Positions 24,955 through 33,753 of a DNA stretch of 64,000 nucleotides are shown one piece after another. Position 1 is the first letter of the stretch. Every line of letters begins with the position of its first letter. Under the pieces are notes generated by a model, which was given only the letters and a program-made list of their open reading frames with translations, had not been told where the DNA came from and made no database searches. The translations under genes were made by a program, and so were the position numbers. This stretch comes from UBA6054 sp963975575. GTDB taxonomy: Bacteria; Planctomycetota; Phycisphaerae; Phycisphaerales; UBA1924. The DNA lies in the NCBI GenBank assembly GCA_963975575.1, contig CAXBHL010000003.1, positions 124,001 through 188,000 on the forward strand, in the 5' to 3' direction.

Positions 24955-25227
24955 GGAGAATCCTTCCCATTGCAAAGCCCGGAGGGGAGTCCGGGGTCGG
25001 TCCCATATCCGAGGAAACTCTCGCCACGGGGGCGAGCAGGCCGATTCTCTGATTCGTCCTCTTCCAATCATTCCCGAGATTCGGGAGGTCGAGGTCAGGA
25101 TCTCGCCGCAATAACTTTCCCTCGGAGAGACCACAACATATCCGCAGCGTGCAGGTTCGATCCACAACCATTAGACTGATTCGTAAGAAAGATCGGCAGT
25201 TCTGACCCACTCAGGTATCAAAACACG

Positions 25228-27324
25228 GTGACACCCTTACGAACACATTCCGAGCATCCCCTCGAGACCCTGGATCGGGCTCCGAGACGCGAGCGGATTC
25301 CGGCGTTGGGCGAGGCGCTGCGCGTGGCGCCCGAACCGGAGCGCGAGCCCGTCGCCCTGCGACTGTTCGAACTGGCCGCGGCCGGCTGCGCCCCCGAACG
25401 AGGGGGGGCTCTGGGCCCGGTCGAGCTCGTCGCCCGCTGGCCCGAGCGTCGGCGGGTGCGCGACGCCGAACTGGCCATGCTCGAACTGATCCGCGGATGG
25501 GCCCGCCTGCCGGGGTCGGTCCGCGGCCTGGCCCGCGGGCTCTCGCGCGATCGCTGGCTGCGCATGGCCGCGTTGGCGGCCGCATCGCCCGACCCGGAGG
25601 ACCGCGTGTCCGCCGCCAGGTTCGCCGAGGACACCGCCGATCCGGGCATGGCACGGACGGTCTGCGGGCTGCTGCGCGACGAGCACCAGTCCGTGCGTTT
25701 GTCCGCCGACCGGGCGCTGCTCCGCCTGGCGTTGACGCTGCTCGACCACGTCCCGGACAACCTGCTGGGTGCCGAGTTCGGCGCGATCGCGGCCCGTCCG
25801 GCCCTGACACTCCCGTCCGACCCCGGGGTGCTGGACCTGGAGCGCGTCGAGCTGTGCCGCCTGATCGCCGACGCGTCGTGGTCGTTCGCCGAGCACCGCT
25901 GCCGCGCCCCGCTGATCGCGGCCCTGCTGGTGCTCGACCGGGTGCCCGGCGGCACGATGGAGCGGGCGGTGGCCGCCCGCATCCGCCGGCTGCTGAACGA
26001 ATCGTCGCACCCGAGCCACTCCCCGATCCGCAGCGCGCTGCGCCGCACGCCGTCGCCGCTGCTGCGCGAGCGGGCGCTGCGCTGGATCGTGCTCGACCCG
26101 ATGCAGAGCACCTGCGTGGACCGGCTGGCCTCGGCGGACTCGCTCGCCGAGCACGAGATCACCCTGCGTCGGGCGTACCTGGCGCTGCGCGCCCGACGGG
26201 GGCAGCGACTGCGTTCCGTGCGTGCGGTCGGCGCCCGTGAGCACGCGCCGGTGCCGTCGGCTCGCGATCTGGCCCGCCTCTCGCCCGCGGCGCGGCTCGG
26301 GCACGTGCGGTTTGTCTCTCTGATCGGCCTGGAGGAAGAGACGCGGCGGCTGGCCCTCGAGCCCACGCTGGCCGACGAGCACGCGCTCGTGCGCCTCGCC
26401 GGCGCCCACGCGGCCCATCCGGCCGACCTGAGCGATTTCGCCTTCGATCAAGACGCCGACGTGGCCCGTTCCGCCGCGACCCGCTGGTCCACGCCGGGCG
26501 TGGCGGCGCCAAGCGTGGGCGGGAACGCGTGGGCCCGGCGGCGTGAGCTGGCTGGCCTGCTCACGCGGTCGCCCCACGCCGCGGTGCGGGACATCGCCCG
26601 GGCCGAGGCCGACCGGCTCGACCTGTTCGCGCCGACGCCCGCCGGGCGTCTGGCCGCCCGCCGGGCCTTCGAGCGCGACCCGGTCGTGTTCGTGCGGACG
26701 GTGCGGTCGGGCCTGGACGCCGAAGGCGGAGTGCTCGCCGCGTTGACGCTGATCCGATCGCTCCGCCTGGGGGCGCGGTTCGAGATGGACCTGGTCGGTT
26801 TGGCCACCTCGGGCGCGGACGACCGGGTGCGGGCCACGGCCGTGGCGGCCCTGGGCGGCGTGGACTCCGAGGCGGCCCGCCGCGTCGTCCGCGCGTCGCT
26901 GGAGGCGCCCGACCAGCGTGTGCGTTCCAACGCGGTCGAGGCGATCGAGCCGGACCCCGCCGTCCTGCTCGAGTACAAAGACGACGCCGGCCACCGCGTG
27001 CGGGCCAGCGCCGTGCGCCGGCTGCTCGCCGGCGGCGGGGGGTGGATGACCGACACACACGCATCGGCCCGCGCCCGCGCGGCGGCGGCCGAGGCGCTCG
27101 CCGGCATGCTCGGCGACGACCGCGACTCACACCGGCTCTCGGGCGCGTGGGCGGCCGAGCGGGTGGTGCTGCCCGAACACCGTGACGCGATGGGCCCGGC
27201 GTGGCGCGGGGTGGTGCGCCGGGTAACCGAGGCCGCGTCGCACGACCGCGACGAACGCGTGCGCCTGCGTGCGGGCCGGTGCCTGCGCCGGCTCGAGTCG
27301 TCCCAGGCGTGGAGCGTCGCGTGA
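25228..27324 (+). CDS. HEAT-repeat-like protein
   Basis: A 698-residue Arg/Ala/Leu-rich protein made of repeated short helix pairs. Units such as DDRVRATAVAALGGVDSEAA, HRVRASAVRRLLA and DERVRLRAGRCLRRL match the HEAT/PBS-lyase pattern (D-VR--A--AL). It has no signal peptide or enzyme motif and probably serves as a protein-binding scaffold in the cytoplasm. The start is GTG 25228, with only a weak Shine-Dalgarno. Its stop overlaps the ATG of the next, one-helix membrane protein (TGATG), so the pair may form a membrane-tethered complex. Function is unknown. Confidence 0.7.
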   Translation: MTPLRTHSEHPLETLDRAPRRERIPALGEALRVAPEPEREPVALRLFELAAAGCAPERGGALGPVELVARWPERRRVRDAELAMLELIRGWARLPGSVRGLARGLSRDRWLRMAALAAASPDPEDRVSAARFAEDTADPGMARTVCGLLRDEHQSVRLSADRALLRLALTLLDHVPDNLLGAEFGAIAARPALTLPSDPGVLDLERVELCRLIADASWSFAEHRCRAPLIAALLVLDRVPGGTMERAVAARIRRLLNESSHPSHSPIRSALRRTPSPLLRERALRWIVLDPMQSTCVDRLASADSLAEHEITLRRAYLALRARRGQRLRSVRAVGAREHAPVPSARDLARLSPAARLGHVRFVSLIGLEEETRRLALEPTLADEHALVRLAGAHAAHPADLSDFAFDQDADVARSAATRWSTPGVAAPSVGGNAWARRRELAGLLTRSPHAAVRDIARAEADRLDLFAPTPAGRLAARRAFERDPVVFVRTVRSGLDAEGGVLAALTLIRSLRLGARFEMDLVGLATSGADDRVRATAVAALGGVDSEAARRVVRASLEAPDQRVRSNAVEAIEPDPAVLLEYKDDAGHRVRASAVRRLLAGGGGWMTDTHASARARAAAAEALAGMLGDDRDSHRLSGAWAAERVVLPEHRDAMGPAWRGVVRRVTEAASHDRDERVRLRAGRCLRRLESSQAWSVA

Positions 27325-27740
27325 TGCAGGAGCGTCCGACCACGCTGGTGATCCCCGGCGGCCCGACGCCCGACGCGACCGGCCCGGCCGCGGGCCCGCC
27401 CGGCGGCCGGTTCGATTCGCTGGTCCCCGACGCGCTCTCGGGCGTGGCGGGGGACGCGGGCGCGGCGCTCGTCTGGGCGCTGCCCATCGCGGTGGTGCTG
27501 CTGGGGCTCTGGGTCGCGACGAACGGGCGGCGTCGGCGACGGATCGACCCACGGGAACTCGCCTTCCGACGGGTGGCGCAGGCCCAGGGCTGGTCGCGGG
27601 CGCAGGTGCGGGCGTTGCGTCAGGCCGCCTCGGCGGCCGGGCTCGGCTCGCCGGTGGGGCTGGCGCTCAGTCCTTCGCTGACCGCGGGCGTCCTCGCCCG
27701 GAGCGGGTCGGTGGGTCGGTCGGACCCGGGCTCGGGCTGA
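27324..27740 (+). CDS. Small protein with one membrane helix, coupled to the HEAT-like gene
   Basis: The 138-residue product has a Pro/Gly-rich N-terminal 50 residues, one transmembrane helix (AALVWALPIAVVLLGLWVA, about 48-66), a basic RRRRR patch and a cytoplasmic helical tail (FRRVAQAQGWSRAQVRALRQA). ATG 27324 overlaps the stop of the HEAT-like gene. I do not recognise the family; the topology suggests a membrane anchor for the upstream protein. Confidence 0.6.
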   Translation: MQERPTTLVIPGGPTPDATGPAAGPPGGRFDSLVPDALSGVAGDAGAALVWALPIAVVLLGLWVATNGRRRRRIDPRELAFRRVAQAQGWSRAQVRALRQAASAAGLGSPVGLALSPSLTAGVLARSGSVGRSDPGSG

Positions 27741-27746
27741 TCGCGC

Positions 27747-29102
27747 TTATTCGGTGGGCACGCTTGTCGGCGGCTCGGCGGCGTGCGCGTGGTGGCCGGG
27801 GGGCTCGTTGTCGCACTCGATGATCTCTGCGGGGGCGCGCCCGGCGGCGGCCGCGAGCCGGTGCCAGGCGATGGCGGACCAGTCGTCGTGGTCGAGCAGC
27901 AGCACGCACTGGCTGTCCCAGCAGACCGAGCCGTCGCCGCACGGGCTGGTGCCGGTCGGGCAGTTGATGTTGCGGGCGTAGGGCAGGGCCTGGATCACGC
28001 CGTCGAGGTTGAAGTCCACCGGTTCGCCGAGCACGCCCAGCGGCTCGAACAGCGCGGCCTCGTCGAGCGGGTTGTTGACGCCCCACGAAAAATCCAGTGC
28101 GCCGTTGCCCCACGTGTTCCCGTCGGTGTCCACGCCGGGGAACTGGTGGCGGTAGTTCATCACCGAGTTGTAGTTGGGCTTGTAGTTGCGATTCTCGAAC
28201 CCTCCGTGGCGCAGGCCCAGGTTGTGGCCCAGCTCGTGCATGAGCGTCTGCGACTGGTTGAAGCTTGACACGTAATCGAGCAGGGTGACCATGAAGTCGT
28301 CCCCGACGATCTCGGCCACGCCGGAGGAACGGTTGTCGGGCGCGTTGTAGCGGTTGGCGAAGAGCGCGTAGTGGAAGTAACCAAGCCTTTCGGGCGTGAA
28401 GTACGCGGACTTGTACTGCTGAAAGTCGCCCGGGAAGGAGATGAACAGCGGGTTGCCCGGGATGAGCTGGCCGCCGGTGAACGCGCCGCCCTGGCCGTAG
28501 TCAATGTGGATACTGATCCCCGCCGGCCCCGCGTAGGGGTTCTCGACCGGCGCGTCGGCGAAGGCCTGCACCACGCGGTCCACGGCGGCGGGGCGGGGGC
28601 GGAAGTCGCGGAACACGCCCTCGAACTCGCCCGCGAACCAGTCGCACTCGACGAAGATGTCCTTGCGCAGCGGGTCGGCGCCCAAGCCGGGCAGGTCCAG
28701 CCCGCCCGGCGTGCCGAAGACCTCGTCGCCGTCGCCCAGCCCGTCGCCGTCGGTGTCGGGGTTGGTGGGGTCGGTGCCGGTGGCGAACGCGTTGCGGAAG
28801 ACACCGTCATCGGTCTCGGCCCAGTCCGGGATGCCGTCCGAGTCGGTGTCGGTCCCGCAGCCGGTGGTGAAGGCGCCGAGATAGGCCGCCAGGTCGAAGA
28901 AGTTGATCGTGCCCCACGGCGCGGCGATGTCGGCCGACGGCAGCCCGGCGACGTGCGACTGCAGGTAGGCGGCCAGGTCGAAGAAGTTGACCACGCCGAA
29001 CGGCTCGGCCAGGTCGGTCGGGCAGGGGTGGTCCGCACCCATCGCCGCGCCGGAACCGGCGGCCAAACAGACAATGATCCCCCCACGAACTGCCCAACCC
29101 AT
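27747..29102 (-). CDS. Secreted metzincin-type peptidase with N-terminal GC-type dockerin
   Basis: After a signal peptide (GGIIVCLAAGSGAAMGA) the 451-residue protein begins with a dockerin-like duplication, CPTDLAEPFGVVNFFDLAAYL and a second copy ending AFTTGCG. Next come calcium-binding TSP3-like repeats (DTDSDGIPDWAET, DTDGDGLGDGDE). The catalytic part has the full metzincin zinc motif HELGHNLGLRH (about 287-297) and a Met-turn SVMNYRH. It should be an extracellular zinc endopeptidase. I choose ATG 29102 over 29138 because GGAGG lies seven bases before it. GC-type dockerins normally end a protein; here the module is at the front, which is unusual. Confidence 0.88.
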   Translation of the reverse strand: MGWAVRGGIIVCLAAGSGAAMGADHPCPTDLAEPFGVVNFFDLAAYLQSHVAGLPSADIAAPWGTINFFDLAAYLGAFTTGCGTDTDSDGIPDWAETDDGVFRNAFATGTDPTNPDTDGDGLGDGDEVFGTPGGLDLPGLGADPLRKDIFVECDWFAGEFEGVFRDFRPRPAAVDRVVQAFADAPVENPYAGPAGISIHIDYGQGGAFTGGQLIPGNPLFISFPGDFQQYKSAYFTPERLGYFHYALFANRYNAPDNRSSGVAEIVGDDFMVTLLDYVSSFNQSQTLMHELGHNLGLRHGGFENRNYKPNYNSVMNYRHQFPGVDTDGNTWGNGALDFSWGVNNPLDEAALFEPLGVLGEPVDFNLDGVIQALPYARNINCPTGTSPCGDGSVCWDSQCVLLLDHDDWSAIAWHRLAAAAGRAPAEIIECDNEPPGHHAHAAEPPTSVPTE

Positions 29103-29161
29103 GCATCGCCCTCCGCGAACGGGTGAGCGGCGTGACACCGGACCGTTCGATCGGAGGGGTT

Positions 29162-29167
29162 ATCGTA
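29162..29167 (-). promoter_or_regulatory. Candidate -10 (TACGAT) for the metzincin gene
   Basis: On the minus strand TACGAT, with a weak TTTCAC 17 nt upstream, lies about 60 bp before ATG 29102. This is only a candidate. Confidence 0.3.
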
Positions 29168-29275
29168 CCGGAGGCCATTTCCCCGTGAAACGGGAAAATC
29201 GGACAAACCCCTCTTTTCTTCAGGGTTTGGAGGCTCAGGGGCGGGTGGCGGTGGGGGCGGCGACCGGAGGCGGGG

Positions 29276-30592
29276 TCAGGTCCGCCCGATGGTCAGGCCG
29301 GTCGTGCCCTTGATCCGTTCGGCGGCCATCTTCTCCCAGCCGCTGCCGAGTTCGCCCTTCGGGTCCGGCGGGACGATGTCCACCTTCTTCTGGCCCAGTT
29401 TGGCTTCGCCCGATTCGACCCGGGCCTGGAAGGCCTTGCACTCGTCGAGCAGGCGGTCGAGGATCTGCTCCTCGGGCACGGTCGCCACGCGTTCGCCCTG
29501 CACGTAGATGATGCCCTTGCGGTCGCCCGCGAAGACGGCCACGTCCGCGCCCTCGGCCTCGCCCGGGCCGTTGACCACGCAGCCCATCACCGCGACCTTC
29601 ATGGGCACGCGGATCTCGTCGGCGAGCTTCTTGTTCACGTCCTGCACGAGGGTGAACAGGTCCACCTGGATGCGCCCGCAGGTGGGGCAGGCGATCAGTT
29701 CGGCGCCCTTGCGCTCGCGCAGGCCGAGCGTGTAAAGCAGTTCCAGACCGTCCTGCACCTCGTAGATCGGGTCGTTGGCGTACGAGATGCGGATGGTGTC
29801 GCCGATGCCGTTGGCCAGCAGCGTGCCCAGGGCCACGACCGAGCGGATGCACCCGGTCTCCTTCGGGCCCGCGTGGGTCACGCCCAGGTGCAGGGGGTGG
29901 GGGAAGCGCTTGGCGATCTCGGTGTAGGCGTCGATGACCATCGTCGCGTCCATGGACTTGGCGGAGATCGTCACGTCGAAGAAGTCGTTCTCGTAGAAGA
30001 TGTCCAGGTACTCTTCGAGCTTGGCGATCATGATCGCCAGCATGTAGCCGTGCTTCTGGTGGCTGAAGACCGCGCCGAGTTCCTTGGCCCGCTTCTGCTT
30101 GTCCTTGCGCTCGATGATCGAGCCCTCGTTGACACCCACGCGGATCGGGATGCCCGCGTCCTTGCACGCGGCGATCACGTCCTCGACCTGGGCGCGGTCG
30201 GTGATGTTGCCGGGGTTGAGTCGGATCTTGTGCACGCCCGCCTCGACGGCCTCGAGGGCCCGCTGGAAGTGGAAGTGCACGTCGGCCACGATGGGCACGG
30301 TGGTCTGGGCCAGGATCTCTTTGAGGGCCTGGGTGTCCTTCTTCTCGGGCACCGCCACGCGGACGATGTCGGCCCCGGCCGTGTGCAGCTTGTGGATCTC
30401 GGCCACGCACTTGTCCACGTCGTGGGTGTAGCCGGCGGTCATGGTCTGGACCGAGACCGGCGCGGGCTCGCCGGGCCCGCCCGGCAGGCCCTTGGCCATC
30501 GGGTGGTCGGCGCCCAGCCCGCCGCCCACGCGGACGATGCCGGTGCGTTCGTTTCCGATGCGGACGGGGCGGGTCGGGTGGCGGCTCTGCAT
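29276..30592 (-). CDS. ispG: 4-hydroxy-3-methylbut-2-en-1-yl diphosphate synthase
   Basis: IspG (GcpE) reduces methylerythritol cyclodiphosphate to HMBPP in the MEP isoprenoid pathway, using a [4Fe-4S] cluster. The 438-residue protein starts MQSRHPTRPVRIG, has the TIM-barrel segments QTMTAGYTHDVD, VADVHFHFQRALEA, KIRLNPGNI and GVNEGS, and the cluster ligands CPTCGR (about 300-305) and GCVVNGPGEA (from about 335). Length and domain layout fit the two-domain bacterial form, without the plant-type insert. ATG 30592 has AGGA seven bases upstream. Confidence 0.96.
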   Translation of the reverse strand: MQSRHPTRPVRIGNERTGIVRVGGGLGADHPMAKGLPGGPGEPAPVSVQTMTAGYTHDVDKCVAEIHKLHTAGADIVRVAVPEKKDTQALKEILAQTTVPIVADVHFHFQRALEAVEAGVHKIRLNPGNITDRAQVEDVIAACKDAGIPIRVGVNEGSIIERKDKQKRAKELGAVFSHQKHGYMLAIMIAKLEEYLDIFYENDFFDVTISAKSMDATMVIDAYTEIAKRFPHPLHLGVTHAGPKETGCIRSVVALGTLLANGIGDTIRISYANDPIYEVQDGLELLYTLGLRERKGAELIACPTCGRIQVDLFTLVQDVNKKLADEIRVPMKVAVMGCVVNGPGEAEGADVAVFAGDRKGIIYVQGERVATVPEEQILDRLLDECKAFQARVESGEAKLGQKKVDIVPPDPKGELGSGWEKMAAERIKGTTGLTIGRT

Positions 30593-30836
30593 GGTCGATC
30601 CTACGCAAGATGGGCCCGGCGACCCCCGTTCTCGGGCCCGTTCCCGGACCCGGACGCCCCGGGCGGGGGCCGCGGGTGGTGCGGTCCGCGGGGGCGGTGT
30701 CAAGATGGGCTGATGGCACCTTTTATGGTGTCTTCCACTGGGTTCGGCGGCGCACATGGGTGGATTCGCTGGGGCGCGTTTGGCAGGCTTGACGCATGCC
30801 CGACCCGGAACTCGAACCAACCCAACCGACCCCTTG

Positions 30837-31472
30837 ATGCCCGCGCGGAGCGCCCGGGTGTCCCGCCCGGGCGACGACCGGGCCGGCGGTCGCCGCGCCA
30901 GCGGAGCGCGGGACCGCTGGTACCCCTTCGCGCCGGGCACCATCGTCCGTCTGACGCTGCCCGACGCCGGCGGCGACCGCACGGCGCGGGCCTGGGCCTG
31001 CGCGGTGCGTCCGGAGCGGGCGATGGTGATCGTGCCCGTCGAGCCGGCCATGTGGTCTCCCGCGTTGCTGCCGCTGGAGACCATCGACGGCACCGTGGAC
31101 ATGGTCGCCGGGCGGATCGAATCGAGCGTGCCGGTGGGCGGGGGCGAGCACCGCGTGCTGATCCGCTTCGACGACGCCATCGAGCCGACCCGCTACGCGG
31201 TGTGCTGGGGCGTGTCGGTCCGCAACGGCGGCGTGCAGACCGAGATCAAGCCGTCCGAGGCGACCTGGCGCCGGGCCCCGGTGACCGACTCGCCCCGCGC
31301 GGCCGCGGAGCGGGCCCGGTTCATCGCCCGCGACGAGCACGCGGCCAACGTGATCACCGTGGCGCGGGACCTGGCCCGCCGGGCGTCCGAGGGCGCGGGC
31401 GACGACGAGCTGCGCGAGATCGCGGGCCTGCTGGACGGGCTGCTTGGGCGCGGGCGTCAGGGTGCGGCCTGA
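30837..31472 (+). CDS. Hypothetical 211-residue soluble protein
   Basis: I do not recognise this protein. After a basic N-terminal 25 residues it shows a beta-rich half (FAPGTIVRLTLP, RAWACAVRPERAMVIVPV, HRVLIRFDD, RYAVCWGVSV) and a helical C-terminus rich in Ala and Arg. There is no signal peptide or membrane segment. The start at ATG 30837 has no good Shine-Dalgarno. It is divergent from ispG and overlaps the next, convergent gene by 16 bp at the stop codons. Confidence 0.6.
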   Translation: MPARSARVSRPGDDRAGGRRASGARDRWYPFAPGTIVRLTLPDAGGDRTARAWACAVRPERAMVIVPVEPAMWSPALLPLETIDGTVDMVAGRIESSVPVGGGEHRVLIRFDDAIEPTRYAVCWGVSVRNGGVQTEIKPSEATWRRAPVTDSPRAAAERARFIARDEHAANVITVARDLARRASEGAGDDELREIAGLLDGLLGRGRQGAA

Positions 31473-32221
31473 CCGGCGGGGCCCGGTCGGGTGCGGTTGG
31501 CGTACTTGAGCCGACGCAGGCCGAGCCAGGCGAAGGTTTCGAAGAAGAGGAAGCCCGGCAGCGCGGCCGCCAAGGGCAGGGCCCACACCCACCCAGGGAG
31601 TGACCGGTTGGGCTGAACCTCGAGCACCGCGATCGGGAAGAACACGAACGACGCCAGCACGCACCCGATGAGCCAACCGACGCTCCCGTGGTCGCAGATG
31701 ATCGAAGAACTTTGCGGGGTGATCCGGAACCGGCGGCCCCGCCCGATGAACCGCAGCCCGGCCTCCTCGATCTCCGTGAGCAGCAAGAGCGGGCCCGGCA
31801 GGAGCAGGGCGACACACGCGACCGACGCCGCGGCGACGAGGGCGTACCGGGACCCATGCTCGGCCTTGCCGATGAGCGGATCGTTCAACGCGAGCAGCAG
31901 CAGAAAGCCGGCGTACGGACAGAGCACCACGGCGGTGCCCGTGCCGATGCACCACCCGCGCAGCGGACCGGCCGGCACGTCCGGTCGCATCCGGTCCAGG
32001 GTGTCCAATGGGTGCAGGGTGGTCGCCATCCATGTCGACAGCAGTGACCGCCAAGTGCGGTCCTGTTGCCACGGGGTTCCGACGCGCCGCTCTGGCAGGC
32101 TCCGAGCGATCGGTCGGCCGCATTCGGGGCACGCCCCTTCGGTCGGCAGCCCCTCGATGACGTAGCCGCACCGCTCGCAGAGCAGGGTGTACTCGTCGGT
32201 CCACGGGCGGGCACTGGGCAT
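31457..32221 (-). CDS. Membrane protein with N-terminal zinc ribbon
   Basis: The 254-residue product begins with a CERCGYVIEGL ... CPECGRPI zinc ribbon (about 15-38), a signature frequent in planctomycete membrane proteins. Four to six hydrophobic segments follow (about 90-115, 127-148, 185-205, 215-235). The family is uncharacterised and no enzyme motif is seen. Its 3' end overlaps the convergent hypothetical gene, and upstream lies a 358-bp gap with repeats. Confidence 0.7.
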   Translation of the reverse strand: MPSARPWTDEYTLLCERCGYVIEGLPTEGACPECGRPIARSLPERRVGTPWQQDRTWRSLLSTWMATTLHPLDTLDRMRPDVPAGPLRGWCIGTGTAVVLCPYAGFLLLLALNDPLIGKAEHGSRYALVAAASVACVALLLPGPLLLLTEIEEAGLRFIGRGRRFRITPQSSSIICDHGSVGWLIGCVLASFVFFPIAVLEVQPNRSLPGWVWALPLAAALPGFLFFETFAWLGLRRLKYANRTRPGPAGQAAP

Positions 32222-32292
32222 CGGGGACTCTATCGGCCGGTGCGACCGGGTGAGCAGCCCACTGACCGCCGCGCGGCCCGGCGCGACCAGGG

Positions 32293-32450
32293 GCTCAATC
32301 CCATACCCAAACGATGAGCTTCTGGTCCTCCGGTCGTCGGAACCCCTGATTCATGTATCAGAAGTGATGATATTTCGATGGAGAAGCACGCGCCGACCAG
32401 GAGCTCACGACCAGGAGCTCAACCTCTGGGTATGGGTTGAGCTTCTGGTC
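32293..32450. repeat. Cluster of four 13-mers enclosed by an inverted repeat
   Basis: GCTCAATCCCATACCC (32293-32308) faces its near-exact complement GGGTATGGGTTGAGC (32428-32442). Two direct copies of TGAGCTTCTGGTC (32315-32327, 32438-32450) and two inverted, one-mismatch copies GACCAGGAGCTCA (32395-32407, 32409-32421) lie inside or overlap the arms. No gene is visible in this gap between 32222 and 32579. Confidence 0.7.
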
Positions 32451-32474
32451 GCGACCGGCCCCGGCGGGTGGCAT

Positions 32475-32532
32475 GGGGGTCGGGGGGTCGGGGGGTCGGG
32501 GGATCAGGGGTGGGGTGGCGTGGGGGTGGGGG
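32475..32532 (+). repeat. G-run tract with (GGGGGTC)n repeats; possible G-quadruplex
   Basis: Runs of 5, 6, 6, 5, 4, 4, 5 and 5 G residues lie within 58 bases, the first four separated only by TC. The tract ends about 20 bases before the candidate -10 of the GNAT gene. Such spacing satisfies the usual G3+N1-7 G-quadruplex rule several times over. Confidence 0.7.
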
Positions 32533-32552
32533 TCGCCCGCGGGGGCGTTTCG

Positions 32553-32561
32553 TGCTACATT
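32553..32561 (+). promoter_or_regulatory. Candidate extended -10 promoter for the GNAT gene
   Basis: TGC precedes TACATT (32556-32561), an extended -10. Transcription would start near 32568, just before the GAGGGA ribosome site (32569-32574) and GTG 32580. The G-run tract occupies the -35 region and beyond. Confidence 0.45.
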
Positions 32562-32579
32562 GCCCGCCGAGGGAACCCA

Positions 32580-33098
32580 GTGATCCGCATCCGCCGCATC
32601 AGCACGCAGGACCCGCTGTACCCGCAGGCCGTCGACCTGCGGACGCGCGTGCTGCTGACCCCGATCGGGCTTTCGTTCGACGACTACCTCGCCCTGGCCC
32701 CCGGGCGGGAGGGGCGGTACGAGCACTTCGTGGCGGTCTTCGACCATCCCACGGGCGACCGGGTGCTGGGCACCGCCGCCTTGCTCCCGGCCGACGGCAC
32801 CACCGAGGAGGCCTTCGGCAAGGTGGCCCAGGTCTGCGTGGACCCCCAGCGTCAGAACGAGGGCATCGGCCAGCGCCTGATGATCGCCATCGAGGCCCGC
32901 GCCTTCGGCGAGCTGGACATCCCAGGGCTCTACTGCCACGCCCAGCTCATCGCCATCCCGTTCTACGAGAAGATCGGCTGGCGGGTCAGCTCCGACGTGT
33001 TCGTCGAGGCGGGCATCAAGCACAAGCGGATGCAGATCCAAGCGCCCGACCCGTCCGGGGGTGTGGCCGATCCCGAACTCGAGTTCGAGCTGGACTGA
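32580..33098 (+). CDS. GNAT-family N-acetyltransferase
   Basis: A 172-residue acetyl-CoA-dependent acetyltransferase. The core shows the beta4 strand VAQVCVDPQRQ followed by the pyrophosphate loop NEGIGQRLM (Q/RxxGxG/A type) and the C-terminal AQLIAIPFYEKIGWRV, the usual GNAT 'FYEKxGF' motif. The acceptor is unknown. GTG 32580 has GAGGGA six bases upstream. It stands just ahead of the Fur-type gene (46 bp gap) and behind an unusual G-rich tract. Confidence 0.9.
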   Translation: MIRIRRISTQDPLYPQAVDLRTRVLLTPIGLSFDDYLALAPGREGRYEHFVAVFDHPTGDRVLGTAALLPADGTTEEAFGKVAQVCVDPQRQNEGIGQRLMIAIEARAFGELDIPGLYCHAQLIAIPFYEKIGWRVSSDVFVEAGIKHKRMQIQAPDPSGGVADPELEFELD

Positions 33099-33144
33099 GC
33101 GGCCCCGCTGGCCCCGGGCGTGCGGTGGGGCAATACTTCCCGTT

Positions 33145-33609
33145 ATGGAATCGTTCCAGAATCACCGCGGTCTCCCCCAAATTGGCCACGAGCAGGCCCG
33201 GGGCGTGCTGCGCGACCACGGGGTCCGGCCCACCCGCCAACGCGAGATGGTCTACGCCGCCCTGGCCTCCACCGACACCCACCCGACCGCCGAGGAGCTG
33301 CTCACCGCGGTCCGTGCGGCCGACCCCGGCGTGTCGCAGGCGACGGTCTACAACACACTCGAGACGCTGACCGGCTGCGGCCTGGCCCGGCGTCTGCCCA
33401 GCCGCAACGCCGGCGGGCCCTGCCGCTTCGACGCCGATGTGCACCCGCACGTGCACCTGACCCTGCCCGACGGCCGCGTGATCGACGCGCCCCAGGGCGT
33501 GTCCGAGGCGATCCTGGCGGCGCTGAACGCCCCCGGGCTGGCGTCGATGGGCATCGGGGCCGACCGCGTCGCGGGCGTACACATCGACCTGCAGACCCAG
33601 ACCCGCTGA
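33145..33609 (+). CDS. Fur-family transcriptional regulator
   Basis: A 154-residue metal-dependent repressor. The winged-helix part is clear: GVRPTRQREMVYAAL, HPTAEELL and VSQATVYNTLETLTGCGLARRL. The dimerisation domain has FDADVHPHVHL, a shortened version of the regulatory metal site. The CxxC pairs of the structural zinc site in classic Fur and PerR are absent, so it is closer to Fur proteins without that zinc. Which metal or peroxide it senses cannot be told. ATG 33145 lacks a clear Shine-Dalgarno, and AATACT seven bases upstream could be a -10 for a leaderless message. Confidence 0.88.
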   Translation: MESFQNHRGLPQIGHEQARGVLRDHGVRPTRQREMVYAALASTDTHPTAEELLTAVRAADPGVSQATVYNTLETLTGCGLARRLPSRNAGGPCRFDADVHPHVHLTLPDGRVIDAPQGVSEAILAALNAPGLASMGIGADRVAGVHIDLQTQTR

Positions 33610-33753
33610 TGCTCCGGGCAGCTCTTGCGCCTTCCGGGACGCTCCGCGGGCGTTGCGGGGGCGCGTCGGGCGTCTGATCGGGACCGAGAATCAAGACGCG
33701 GGCCGTTCCGGCCGATGCAGGCCCCGCGGCACGAGCCGCGGAAAGGCCCCGCC

